DNA of 64,000 bases from Sanderia malayensis (GCA_013076295.1 RQOL01000871.1:328290-392289); one strand, 5' to 3'; positions 9,663-19,934 are shown, numbered from the stretch's first letter. The notes: generated by a model not told the origin, from the sequence alone. Translations and numbers: made by a program.

Positions 9663-9757
9663 CTTGAAGAGTAAATGTTGCGAATTATTAACGTAAGCAT
9701 TTCCTGCAGTTGACACTTAATGCAGTTATTGACTTCAAGTTATATACCGACAGTTAC

Positions 9758-9853
9758 CTTGCTGGCGTACGTCACACAATGCTGCTTTTCTTTAATTGGC
9801 ACTTTCTTATTTTCTTTTGGTGGCACTTTCTTAAAAATCCTCCTCTGTTTACC
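9758..9853 (-). CDS. Zisupton gene exon 6, basic linker
   Basis: 96 bp, acceptor TTTTACAG and donor GTAACT, phase 0 on both sides. It encodes GKQRRIFKKVPPKENKKVP and further Lys-rich sequence, a probable nuclear-localisation or nucleic-acid-contacting linker. It is inferred from splice sites and from frame agreement with exons 5 and 7a. Confidence 0.6.
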
Positions 9854-10123
9854 CTGTAAAATCAAGGCAAAGACTAACATGTCTGGTATGTGTAACAAAT
9901 TTGGAATGCTAATGACGAAATTGCTACTATATATACACAATAATACACAAACCTTACAACCTTCTGAAACTTGATGCTCGTTATTCAATAGTCCTCGCAT
10001 CACATGCTGCAATTAAACATAGAGATTTTCGAATTGTAATTTCATAATTGAGCATCATTAAACGATCACATTACTTATGCATCAGTTACATCATAGATTG
10101 CAGTTACTCAAACGTATTCATAC

Positions 10124-10262
10124 CTTCTTCTGCCACCCCTTGCGCCAATGGTATCCGACGATACTATTGTCCGAAACAGCAAAACCAGGGACAGAACTTC
10201 CCGCCTTTGCATTAAATGGTTTTGCAATTCCCTCGTTGGTGATGCGATGCTTTCTACCTTGG
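10124..10262 (-). CDS. Zisupton gene exon 5
   Basis: 139 bp, acceptor CCCTCACAG and donor GTATGA. Read in the phase left by exon 4 (two bases carried over) it is open throughout and starts QGRKHRITNEGIAKPF, ending GYHWRKGWQKK. Basic and Ser/Gly-rich; no domain recognised. Confidence 0.6.
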
Positions 10263-10373
10263 CTGTGAGGGAAATGTTACCAAATTTAATATATTCAATG
10301 TTCTGATGTTCAACAACACAAGCCATGTTAGAATCGATATTAATTTACTGTCACATTTTTAAATAACACATAC

Positions 10374-10452
10374 CTTCGTAATTCGACATACTTCGTAGAT
10401 GCTATCTGTAGTTCGTGAATGACATGTATGGACGAAGAAGTATCAGCGTGGT
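10374..10452 (-). CDS. Zisupton gene exon 4
   Basis: 79 bp, acceptor TTTATGTAG and donor GTATGT. With the single base carried over from exon 3 it reads DHADTSSSIHVIHELQ onwards and leaves two bases for exon 5; this agreement of phases on both sides is the main support. An alternative acceptor 17 bases upstream would introduce a stop. Confidence 0.5.
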
Positions 10453-10553
10453 CTACATAAATAATGGATCTAATCAATAAGAGCAATGGCAACAAGTACA
10501 GAAAGTAGTAGGTTAATAAACTTCTTAATAAATTTGCATCTGAAAAAGCATAC

Positions 10554-10866
10554 CAGCTGCATTGTTTTCCTGTATTTCTTTCCACAGCCAAGGAGGGCAT
10601 GGAGAGATCACGCGCATGCGACAATCGGTTCGACATATAATGCTGACGTGGCGTATGATATTCACGATTAGCGGTATGCCATTGCACGAGCTGACATGAA
10701 CGCTGTCTTTAGAGCTCCAAAGAAGCAACTTTGTTCGGGGGAAAAACTTGTCTAATGACACAAAGTAGGCCCCGTGATATTCTGCAATGCACTTCATAAT
10801 GCGGTCGTAAATGCCTCTGCGACGATCAAACTCGTCTAGCCTGGGTACAATGGATAGTACTACGAC
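10554..10866 (-). CDS. Zisupton gene exon 3: C-terminal half of SGNH-hydrolase-like module
   Basis: 313 bp, acceptor ATTTCAG, candidate donor GTATGC. It continues the frame of exon 2: VVVLSIVPRLDEFDRR, then YHGAYFVSLDKFF, then KDSVHVSSCNG. The D-x-x-H of that last block matches the SGNH block V (catalytic Asp and His). Together with exon 2 it gives a domain of about 160 residues, short but collinear with SGNH/GDSL-type proteins. Confidence 0.65.
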
Positions 10867-11226
10867 CTGAAATGAGATAGCACATTATGCTGAAGAATAA
10901 TTAATTTCATAAACTTCATCGTTCAACTATTATAGTATACCGTGTTTCCTCTATTTAGCGCCCACCCTCTTTTAACCACTCCCCTCCAATGAGCGTCGAC
11001 CCTGAAATCAAAAGGTGTAAAACAAGCGCCCCCTTTATTAACTGCCCAGGGTGATTAATAGAATTCTTAAATTTTAACTGTTTGGTTCAAATAATAACGT
11101 AGAGGTTGAAAAAACACTAGCCTCATAGTTTCAGTTACAGACCAATTAGCTACACGAGCAACTGATAATAATAATCGATAGTAATAATAGATAAATGTGC
11201 GATATCGCTAACCGAAGTATAAATAC

Positions 11227-11499
11227 CTGGGCACTTGGAAATTTATTCTTGGCACATAATATCAAATTTTCGAAGTGTTCTTTAACTTCTTGCTGGACGC
11301 AGTGTTTAGCCATATCGTTGGTACCTACCAGCAAAAACACTTTACTTGGTTGACCCATTTTTTCTAAGTCACAATTTCGGATTTCTTTTGCCACGTGAGA
11401 ATATCTTCCACCGGGTGTAGAGTTGATGTACCAGTTTGTAGGGCTTAGTACTTCTTTCTCTACCAATGGTCGTAATTGGGAATCAGAAAACACTGCAAT
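11227..11499 (-). CDS. Zisupton gene exon 2: N-terminal half of SGNH-hydrolase-like module
   Basis: 273 bp (91 codons), acceptor CAACCTATAG, donor GTATTT, phase 0 on both sides. It opens IAVFSDSQLRPL, matching SGNH block I (the Asp-Ser nucleophile motif), continues with STPGGRYS (block II Gly) and contains VFLLVGTNDMAKH, the block III GTND signature. With DSVH in exon 3 the full S-G-N-D-H set is visible. Such domains are known in other TE proteins (for example esterase domains of CR1 LINE ORF1); finding one at the head of a Zisupton gene is unusual. The enzyme substrate cannot be told from sequence. Confidence 0.75.
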
Positions 11500-11652
11500 C
11501 TATAGGTTGAAAGAAACATGTTACGCCAACACAGCAGAACATAGCATTAAATAAAACAATGCATCTACTATTTAATGAGGCATGTCACAATCTTAAGTGT
11601 TACACCAGCATTTGTTTCGCACGTAGTCTGTTACAAACACCAAAACACTTAC

Positions 11653-11832
11653 CATTTCATCGTGCATATCGCTGGATGGATAGAGACTTTTGTTTTGTTT
11701 CCCACTGATTCCTTCTTTCCATTTCTTGGCCACTGCACGCTGTCCCACGCCACTTTTGCTTCCTCCATCACGGACAAATGGAAAAGCTGCATGCTCAGAT
11801 TGCAGCGTTATACGCCTGTTCCAAAAGACCAT
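11653..11832 (-). CDS. Zisupton gene exon 1, start codon
   Basis: 180 bp (60 codons). The ATG at 11832-11830 lies in a textbook Kozak context (ACCGCCATGG) and the exon ends at a strong donor (ATG then GTAAGTG). It reads MVFWNRRITLQSEHAAFPF, then a basic stretch with RAVAKKWKEGISGKQNK, and joins exon 2 in phase 0 (HDEM then IAVF). No domain recognised. Confidence 0.65.
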
Positions 11833-12370
11833 GGCGGTACAACGCTTTCTTTACTCCACTAACTTATTGAACAAAAATTGACTTTAAATGAACTTTCTTA
11901 CTCAGGCAATTTATATCCTCTCACAAAAGAACTCGTGAATGAACTATTAATGATAACCAGGGTTGATTATTGATAACCAGATTGAAATCTTCAAAATTCC
12001 CAAGTCGAGGATCAAAAAATCCCGGTATCCATTGTTTTAATAACAGAATTCCCCAGGTTCAATTTTTTCTTTGGAATTGACGTCATTCATTCAAAATAGC
12101 AAAGGTCCCGAGGTTTCAGATTTCAGATCCTGAGATTTCAATTGTTTTTAAGCCTTCCGTTATTGATGGTTACAATTTACCAGCGTTTATAATTTTTCCA
12201 GTTACCGCATTGTTGAATAGAAGGATAGTTGAGTAGTCGACACTGGCTAATAGCTAAAGAGGTGCCGCTGATGGCAACTACCAGTTGCCAGATGCAAACC
12301 TGAGCGTACTTACTAAAACGCGAAACTACCCAAAACGACCCAAAACCACCCACAACGATCCACAACCAAC
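11833..12370. other. Upstream region of the Zisupton gene, no gene
   Basis: Noncoding. A duplicated word (GATTGATAACCAG-like, near 11950-11982) and runs of AACTACCCAAAACGACCC-like repeats (12325-12400) are visible. It would hold the promoter of the minus-strand gene; I cannot place a TATA box with confidence. Confidence 0.5.
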
Positions 12371-13230
12371 TCATAACCACCTAATACTACCCAAAATTTT
12401 TAACTTAAAGAGTAGATCAGATATTTAGGGGCAGAAACACCAAAATCTCGGCAGGTGCTTTCAAGTATCTCTTAGATTCTTCTTTCGCCGTGGGACTTCT
12501 GATCACAAAAGGCTTTCCGTTATTTTCTTGCATGACAAGAGCATTGTGCTCAAGCGCGAATGATTAGATCTTCTATTCCGTTCCTATCCTACGCGAATTT
12601 ACACCTTGTTGACTTCTGAGAGTAGCCTGGCTAATTCTTATCAAGAAAGAAGTAAATTTGTTGATGACCGCTGACCAAGGTCTAAGAAGGGTGTTTTTTT
12701 CGATGTTTGGGGGGTTAGGGTTTGGTTTAGAGTTGGTTTTTGGGGTGGGTTTGGTTTATTTTGTAATGTTGGACTTAGGAGGCGTTAGGGTCAGGGTTAG
12801 CTTTTAGAATCAAGGGGTTGGTCAGGGTAAACTAGTTTCATAGATGGGAGGTTTTGGTGCATACTAAAGATCATCAACAATTCAAAAAGCGTCTGACAGA
12901 AGCAATGGAAGCGGGCAGTCTGAATCAATGAATGACGCGTGCTCATTCTGCTCCATTACTCGACTTATTGGATGTGTTGCATTTGTTGTTGCGCGACTTC
13001 CCTTCGAAGTCAACAAGGTGTGCATTCGCATAGCAATGAAAACAAAAAGATTCATCAGTTCGCGCTTTTATTTAATCAATTCTTCTTATTAATTCCCACG
13101 ACGAAAGAAGAATTAAAGAGATACTTGAAAGCACCTGCCGAACTTTGGGGGTTTTTACCCCTAAATATTTAATCTACTGTTTAAGTTAAAAAGTTCTGGG
13201 TCGTTTTGGCTGGTTATGAGGTGGTACTGT
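12371..13230. mobile_element. MITE-like element with ~130-bp inverted arms
   Basis: The left arm (about 12371-12500) and the right arm (about 13093-13230) are reverse complements with scattered mismatches, sharing the cores GGCAGGTGCTTTCAAGTATC and TTTTTAACTTAAA. The middle (12690-12840) is G/T-rich with GGGTTAGGG-like words. No coding capacity. It is nested in the Zisupton element near its right end; exact ends and target duplication are not clear. Confidence 0.65.
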
Positions 13231-13529
13231 TATTATTATATTTTTAAATGCGTCAATAGGGTAATGAAGTCCGGATAGGAAAGCCAATGAATGAAAAAAT
13301 AAGGCTGAATAACTTTGTGTACCTCCTCTTTTCAAGTGCCAGTCAATACAACAATATGTCATATATTACATGCGATGCTACAAGGCAGGGCACATGGCCA
13401 AATGACGTAAAGTTTGACAAGATTATCAATTAAGAACTAAGAAAAAAAAGAATGAATGACTTATAAAATGAATGAATTTTGCAAAGAACTCCCCCGTGTT
13501 CTCTTGCCTTCAAATTCCATTGGTATGCG

Positions 13530-13786
13530 GTTGTTGTTGTTGTATAAAAATGTGGCCTAAATCCTTCAAGTTGCTGCGAGGGTATAAAATGATTTAAAAA
13601 CCTACATTCAGTGGATAGATTTAGCTGCAAATTGGCAGAAACCTTAAAAACAGCCTTCCGGACGTTCCACAAGTGTTTTTAGAACAATTCAACACCAAAC
13701 AAGCGAGAAAAGAAGAACTCGCCCATATTCTGGCTACGTCACTCGCCCATATTCTGGCTCGCCCATATTCTGGCGCTCTGAGCCGA
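13530..13786. repeat. Right terminal inverted repeat of the Zisupton element
   Basis: 257 bp, reverse complement of 4326-4587. It ends GGCGCTCTGAGCCGA and contains three inverted copies of CCAGAATATGGGCGAG. The 300 bases inside it (13231-13529) hold nothing recognisable. Confidence 0.92.
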
Positions 13787-13794
13787 TACTGTTG

Positions 13795-15035
13795 GGCCTA
13801 AAAGGAAAAGGCCTCACATGACTTATCTATCATATCATCAAGAGAACAATATATGAGCGCTACTAATAGTAAAAAACAAAGCAATTTTATTAATTTATAA
13901 CCTCATTGTCCAATGCACATTCTGGGTTTGGTGTCTTCGATAGATTCAGTTTTCTTCCTGGCCAATCTGTGGAATCGAGTCAACCAGTCCAGCAGCAAAC
14001 GATCAATTTCTGTCTTTGAATCTTTGAATCTTTGAATCTTTGAATTTGTCCTCTTTGTCGTCTCCGACAAGCACCTCTGCATTTTTTCCTACAGGGGTGC
14101 AAGACATTTAAATATTTCATTTTTTAATTCTTTTTTTTTTTTTTTTTTTTTTTTCTTATTTTTTATGTTGAATTTCTGTCCCCTAATTTATTCTCCAAAA
14201 AACTGTTGACTTTTCTAATTTTAATTAATAACTAATAACTATAATAATAATAATAATAATTTTAATTTTTTTAATTTTTTTAAATTTTTTTTTTTTTTTT
14301 TGTCGTCACCACACCACACCACACCACGCAACGCAAACACCACGACCACGCACGTGTTTTTTGCCGCTTCAGTTCGACTAACCTCTTTCGCACGTTTCGA
14401 CCAATGAAAATTATTTTGCATGATTCGCCAAAGGGAAAGGTCCAAGGGAAAGGTCATTATTAATGCCGGGTAGGGGACCGGAAGATATTTGGAGGGGTCA
14501 CCAAACATTTTGGAGCTTAAATGGTGGGCCATCAAAGTTACAGCTTAAAAAAGAGGGGCCATGAAAATTTTTAGATGTTTCTCCAAAAATTACAATCAAA
14601 TCAACAAAAACTAAATTACTACATGTATTCTTTACAACTTTATCAGTTATCAAGGAGTTCATTTTCACTGCTGTCACTATCAGCTTCACTACAATCATCA
14701 CTTTCAGTAAATGTTGCTTTTGTTGCCTTGGAAAAAGCTTTTTTTCAAGACAACTTTTTATAAATCAGGCTTGCTCTTCCTCCCCTCATTTTACCCAGCA
14801 GGCTATATTTTATTGCAAGCTATCCTATAATGTTGTCAAATTACTGCGCGTTATATTTTCATATTTTCTAATAAAGCATGCCCCAGCTGTCCAACATTGT
14901 TCTCCAAGCCATCCGTCACCGACAAAAGTATTGGACCAATGAACCAAGTGATGGAAAATTTGAAATTTCGGCTTACAACGCGCGGCAAGGTTTTTTGCAA
15001 GAAGCTGTTAGCCTGAAACATGAATCAGAAATTCT
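13795..15035. repeat. Interspersed repeat R1, copy 1
   Basis: Collinear with 37429-38190: GGCCTAA...GGAAAAGGCCT start, the CCTCATTGTCCAATGCACAT segment (13901; 37526), the GATTCGCCAAAGGGA segment (14422; 37749) and an AGCCTGAAACATG end (15009; 38167). Copy 1 additionally holds TTTGAATC repeats (14014-14045), a long T run (14130-14153) and (TAA)n/(T)n tracts. No protein family recognised; probably a non-autonomous element. Confidence 0.7.
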
Positions 15036-15099
15036 GAGATAAAAGGATACGATGTCGTACAGCCTCTTACACAATGTAAATACGGAAGCTTCAAAAAAA

Positions 15100-15245
15100 G
15101 ATCTTCACAAACGTTATCTACTACTTATTCTCCTTGTATATGCTTACGCTAAATATAAGCCATCTTTCCATGGGTTATGGAGATTGATAGTGATAAATAC
15201 GTTTACATCCAAATAGTAGTAGATAACGTTGGTAAGGATCTTAAG
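15100..15245. repeat. Imperfect inverted repeat
   Basis: AACGTTATCTACTACT (15110-15125) reappears as its inverse at 15212-15228 with flanking partial pairing (AAGATCTT and GGATCTT). The right arm overlaps the start of the small frame 15177-15440. Confidence 0.6.
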
Positions 15246-15440
15246 CTTGAAGAGTTAAAAGTTTTAAAATTGTTAAAGAAGGTGTTTGGCGATAACAATA
15301 TCCTTAAATTATTAGAAGGGTTTGGAGAATGTGAAGTTATTAGTGAAGATGTGGAGAGAAATGTTGTAAGATTCTTTGAGCTAAATTGCTACAATGGACT
15401 AAAAGAAGAAAACTACATCAAAACCAGGGTAAGACTATAG
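15177..15440 (+). CDS. Hypothetical small protein or exon
   Basis: An 87-codon frame starting MEIDSDKYVYIQIVVDNVGK, Lys/Leu/Glu-rich and probably helical (EELKVLKLLKKVFGDNN). Near its end is a good splice donor (ACCAGG then GTAAGA at 15429), so it may be an exon ending at 15428 that joins 15846-15975 in phase 0 across the MITE 15457-15849. I recognise no family. It could equally be chance open sequence. Confidence 0.3.
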   Translation: MEIDSDKYVYIQIVVDNVGKDLKLEELKVLKLLKKVFGDNNILKLLEGFGECEVISEDVERNVVRFFELNCYNGLKEENYIKTRVRL

Positions 15441-15456
15441 AGCCAAAATGAAAACT

Positions 15457-15849
15457 AAGGACCTGTTCATATGAGCCCGCTTGCCGGGCCAGCTCACTGA
15501 GCGAGATATTATCCACTCCCCAAATCCTATACAAAATTTGTTTTCTCTTCATCTGTTCATATGAGAAAGCGGGCTGTCCCGGTAGGCGAGATCTCACTGC
15601 AGCACTACCGAGATCTCGGCAAGCGGGCTGGCAATTTCCCATATGAACACTCCATCCCGCTTACCGGGCCAGAAACGTTCCAACTGCGCATGCACAACCA
15701 TTGTTTTCATTATTAATTTCTCAAGTGACAAATATCATGTTACAGTTTCCATCCCGGCAGGCGGGACGGAAGTTTCTCATATGAACAGAGTTTATATCTG
15801 TCTCGCTAGTGAGCTGGCCCGGTAAGCAGGCTCATACGAACAGGCCCTT
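15457..15849. mobile_element. MITE, ~393 bp, TIRs of about 50 bp
   Basis: The ends AAGGACCTGTTCATATGAG and its near-exact inverse (ending CTCATACGAACAGGCCCTT) pair over about 50 bp, including CCGGGCCAGCTCACT. The inside repeats related words (TTCATATGAGAAAGCGGGCT, CCATATGAACACTCC). Related sequence occurs in repeat S at 20097-20240 and 55740-55880. No clear target duplication. Confidence 0.8.
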
Positions 15850-15975
15850 CGACGAGCAAACTTTCAGCTAATGGAATGGCTGCAGTGCAGTAAAAGAGTA
15901 ATGCTCCGTAGAAACATAATGAACAGTGGCTACGCGCTGACTCTGAGACATCTGTTGTGCCTGTACGGTATGAAG
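15846..15975 (+). CDS. Possible exon
   Basis: An open stretch starting RRANFQLMEWLQCSKRVMLR and ending CLYGMK directly before a strong donor (GTAAGC). The phase fits 15177-15428 but not the next candidate exon, so the model is uncertain. Confidence 0.25.
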
Positions 15976-16036
15976 GTAAGCATATTGCAACTTATATACA
16001 ATTAAAATTGAAAGCAAATCTTCGCAAAACCAATAG

Positions 16037-16227
16037 TGCCTCAAAACACGTTTCCGGGTAATCAGCTACCACCGTTTGGGAAAGATGGTGGAAAGCGAAA
16101 AAGAAAGAAGGCCAATCAAAACAACGAAATAGCATTTGAAAACGATAAGGAACTTAATAAAATCTTTTTCGGCGATTCTAGCGGTGATAAAAGCAGTACT
16201 GATAGTGGTGACAGTGAATGGGGCTAA
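16037..16227 (+). CDS. Hypothetical C-terminal exon
   Basis: After an acceptor-like AATAG the frame reads PQNTFPGNQLPPFGKDGG, then a basic KRKRKK stretch and an acidic Ser/Asp tail (SSGDKSSTDSGDSEWG, stop). The composition resembles a short nuclear protein tail. No family recognised. Confidence 0.3.
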
Positions 16228-17165
16228 TTTGACATGTCATTACACTGCGAAATAATATAAAAAGTATATCATTTGAACTTTAGTCCATTCTGATGACGGC
16301 ATTACAAAAATTTCAAGAGCTCATTATTTTTTCTGTATAGATTTTATGGCCCTAGTTCTTATACGTTTCTTGCTTTGTTTAAAATGCTCTTTCGGTTGTA
16401 ACCTATCGTCACTGCAGGCCATTGTTCTACTCTCAAACTGGCTAAGATATGGAGAGTGCGAGGAGGCTCGCTGTTTGAGAGAAGAGGAGTTGGTTGAAGT
16501 GCCGTCGCTGCGGGAATAGGGTGGGGAAATTTCGGTATAGTAACGCTTGAAGCTAGTGAAGACTGAAAAGGGCGTGGTATGTGGATGCCCAACCGCTATA
16601 AAGCAACGCATCAGTCATCTCGGGTCCAGGGCTATTGCATGCAGCGCCCACAGGGATATAAGAGTGGTCAAATGATCTTAGTATTTGTTTGAACGAATGT
16701 GTCCACAGTGGGAATAGATATTAATTTTGCTGAAGTTTGATTAAAAAAAATTTGATTGACCCCCCAGATATGACGTAGGCAATAACATGACCCCCGGGCC
16801 GAAAATTTTTTGTCCCCTGGCGGATTTTGAAACCCAAACCCCCCAGTAACATGTCTCAAAAAACAGAATTCCGGTTACCCTAATTGCTAGATTCTTATAA
16901 GAATTTCCGTCTAGTGTGCATTTTTTACCCTGGCCACACGACATGGTTTTCGGCTCTACTAAAGAACGGAACGCGAAACAAAACGAGAAAAGGAACCTGG
17001 GGCAGAACGGATTACTAAAATGCAAAACGATCACGCAAAGACGGGCATGACCAATTACTAAAACAAGGAACGATTAATATAATACGAAACGCGCCTATTT
17101 TTGGAATTTTTTCTGCAAAATGTGTAAAACACAGACCGTAACAACTTTCACATAATATCAACCAG
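16228..17165. other. No gene recognised
   Basis: A minus-strand open frame of 95 codons (16324-16611) has a Ser/Lys-rich, low-information sequence and no supporting motif. The rest is noncoding, with a C/G-rich patch near 16760-16850. Confidence 0.5.
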
Positions 17166-18559
17166 TTAAAGGGGGTTTCACAACTGGGTTACTTTAACTC
17201 GATTACAAAAGTAGCAACTAAAACACTTACAGCACTTGTTCTTGAGCAAAGTTTCTTCTGGTGTTTCGGTTTTCCGCAGTTCTTCGTAGCTTGGCTCTTC
17301 AGTTAACTCGACAATGAAACGCAGGCATTTCTCTCATGTCAACTTAATTGTAAATTCGAATAATTACAACCGACGATTACTCGTGACGCGGTCACTCAAG
17401 AGACACTTCAAAATTATTAAAGATTACAATTGAAAGTAAAAGTTCATTAAAGTTAGAAATTAAAGTTAAGAAGAGGAATGATGGAGATACAACTAAATTT
17501 AATACTCAAATACCTCCCAAATAAGGATCAATATTGACAGTAAAAAAACTTAACAAATGAAAATAAATCCGTCAAATAAGAACACGAGAAACTACATAAA
17601 TAAGAAATCAAAGTTTAACTAAAAATCATCACGAAATTTAGTTTAAAAGTTCAAAATTCATTTGGAGATTATTACAAAAATAATTACTAAATGCAATCCA
17701 GTGAATTCAGTTCAATGCTTAAACCCATTAAGTATGACGCTATTTTTGTTGTCGTTCACAACAGAACCTTTTCCAAATGTTTTAGAAGGAACACCGGAGA
17801 AAGCAGATAAACAGCGCCTGCATAGTCCGTCTTTGATAAGACGACGAATTTAAAGGCTTCTTTTTTTAATTGGAACGGCGTAGCAGTTTTCTTTACACCA
17901 ATTAGATTACAGCAATGTTTTCGTTCGAAGCTCTTTTCACCAATATTTAGAGCTGGACATTAGCTTAGAAAGCTGTGAAGTTATGAAAGTTGCTTTGCAC
18001 TCACAACCATTGTTTTCTTTGAGTTGAGAGCAACATTTTTGACTGAAAGCCAAGAGCTCAACCATCAATGTCAATTTGGTACTTTACTGTCTGACCTTAT
18101 TAAGAAGACTCTTGCAAAATGAGATTCTTAACAGCTCCACACACATCTTAACATGTGTATATTTATATGCGTTACTTCAAATGATGTCACCACAACAGAT
18201 AAGCATAGTCTTCAATCCATTTAAGCTCGTCGCAATTGAGCATCATTGCAAAGTTGTAAAACCATGTTGTTAGGTCCAGTATTGTTTGTCTACAGCTCTC
18301 GCACAGTTGTAGACAGGATTCTCCCTATTTGCCACGTGACCACTTTTCTGGATCTCAAATGGCACCACGCTTTGGTTGGACAGAGTCCTCGCCATTCCCA
18401 GCTTCCCGCGACTGACAACGATCTTCTCCACAGGGGCTGGTGTGTCATCTGTCTTGAAAACACAAGTTGCGAAGTAATTCGTGACGTGTCTCGTATAATC
18501 AAGCGTTGGTAAATGTCTCTGCCCGGGAGCAAACATCTCCGACTTACTGCCAACTGCTC

Positions 18560-18625
18560 TCCAGTGTCCAAATGCATTGTTTCTGTATCCCGTTCAGTCA
18601 GTTCAAAGTCGAATCTGAATTTCAT
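18560..18625 (-). CDS. Possible short exon shared by both S copies
   Basis: Minus-strand start MKFRFDFELTERDTETMHL, then DTGEQLA directly before a GTAAGT donor. In copy B (48955-49019) the same segment begins MTFRYDLELTERDTETVHF. Several of the differences change amino acids, so there is no clear sign of protein-level constraint. Function unknown. Confidence 0.25.
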
Positions 18626-19934
18626 ACTGCAACATGTTTGTTAAAACTAAAATATTATTACATAAACTTGCTTCAAAAAAATGAATTTAAATGAATAATG
18701 TGCTACTCGATTGGGCTCGGTGGACCAGATAAGTTTCGCCAGTCTAGACTACACTTAAATCAATACTAACAAATACAAAAGAATTGCGAATACGATATTC
18801 AAACGAATGCCCTAAATATGCTAACGGTGAATGAAATAAGAGATATGATAAAATAAAATAAGAATACACAATATGCTCTTTCTGTCACTTTTATATTAAA
18901 AGAGTTCAATAATGTAAGAGAAGCTGCAAAACAAAGAAAACAAATTTTCACCGTCTTGTCATTGCACAATACCCAGAAACCTAAAGTGACGGTGAAACCT
19001 TGTCGTCTTTGGTCTGGCTTCTAAAATAACAAAATTTAATTACTCTCATTAAAACATCAGATATGAAAACTGTGTCAGGAAGCTACGAAATACGGGAGAT
19101 GGCGCTAACCTACAGAAGGTACGCTAACCTACTTTGTTTAATTAAGCAACCTACTTAGGTCATAAACGCATAAAATATTAAACTACACGCTCTTAACAGT
19201 TACACAAATCTTATAGGGGGAAGGGGTCATAAATATAACAATAATTTATGGTAACTAAAAGCTTCAAATACTTAATAAATGTTACAAAAAGCTTCACTTC
19301 CATTTAAAGGTGAAGCATTTCGTAGTTAAATCGGATGTGTTAAAAAACATATCCTACCAAGAAAGTTCTTGCTAAGACAAGTTTCTTAACAGCTGCATTT
19401 CCCTATTTACAAGTGTGTGCCATATACTTCATTCCTCGGAATGTCATTATTGGGCACTTCTTATGTTCATGTGCCTCTTGTACACATTTTACACATGCAA
19501 ATTTTGTAAATTTCCGGTGGAAAAAATAACAGATTTCGAAGTTGAGCCTATGTTCAGAGGCATGCAAAATGAATGCCATTTTCTTGCATGTTCGCAAAAG
19601 ATGATAAACTGTTGCGAAAACTTGCTTCTTCTTGGACTAAAGTCATACAATGGATTTCTAAGCTCAAAACAAGGGGAAGAATGAAATACGGGGGTTGCAT
19701 AATGAGTTTATGTGCAAAAGCATGATGAAAATTAAAGACCTAACTAAAGAAAGTAGAGCATAACAAGAATAGACAAAAGAGAGAGAAGTAAAAACATGGA
19801 GAAATCAAAATAAAAAAGAAATCAATTTGATAAAGAAAATAATTCTAAAACAAACGAGGAAAATATCTTTGTCAGCAATAAAAAAACTTACCTTGAGCTT
19901 TCTTCATTTGCATTTCCAAATTACCTTTTTTTAA

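Larger units (their letters stand above)
9019..9693. repeat. Three tandem copies of a ~226-bp unit, each with one exon
   Basis: Units start near 9019, 9244 and 9470 with TTGCAATGAAAGAGATGAAT and differ at only a handful of bases. Each carries, on the minus strand, a complete exon with its splice acceptor and donor (9115-9210, 9341-9436, 9567-9662). Unit borders fall in intron sequence, so each added unit adds one whole exon. Confidence 0.95.
4326..13786 (-). mobile_element. Zisupton-superfamily (KDZ) DNA transposon, 9.46 kb
   Basis: Two inverted arms, 4326-4587 and 13530-13786, enclose 9.46 kb carrying one long minus-strand gene. Zisupton elements are known from fish and invertebrates as about 11-kb transposons with subterminal inverted repeats, 8-bp duplications and a many-exon gene with zinc fingers and a Ulp1/SUMO-protease domain. 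Here I see C2H2 fingers, a SWIM finger, a CxC-like region, a transposase core with conserved acids, SAP, Ulp1-like and PHD domains in collinear segments, plus upstream exons for an SGNH-like module. No matching 8-bp duplication is visible: the flanks read GAGTGGGG and TACTGTTG. The gene has two in-frame stops and one frameshift, so this copy is probably not autonomous. A secondary MITE lies at 12371-13230. Confidence 0.88.

Noticed and set aside
9024..9716. Open frames on both strands in the triple repeat
   Set aside because: They cross splice sites; only the 96-bp minus-strand exons have acceptor, donor and phase support.
12690..12840. GGGTTAGGG-like words suggesting interstitial telomere
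   Set aside because: Irregular, not a tandem TTAGGG array; it lies in the middle of an inverted-arm element.
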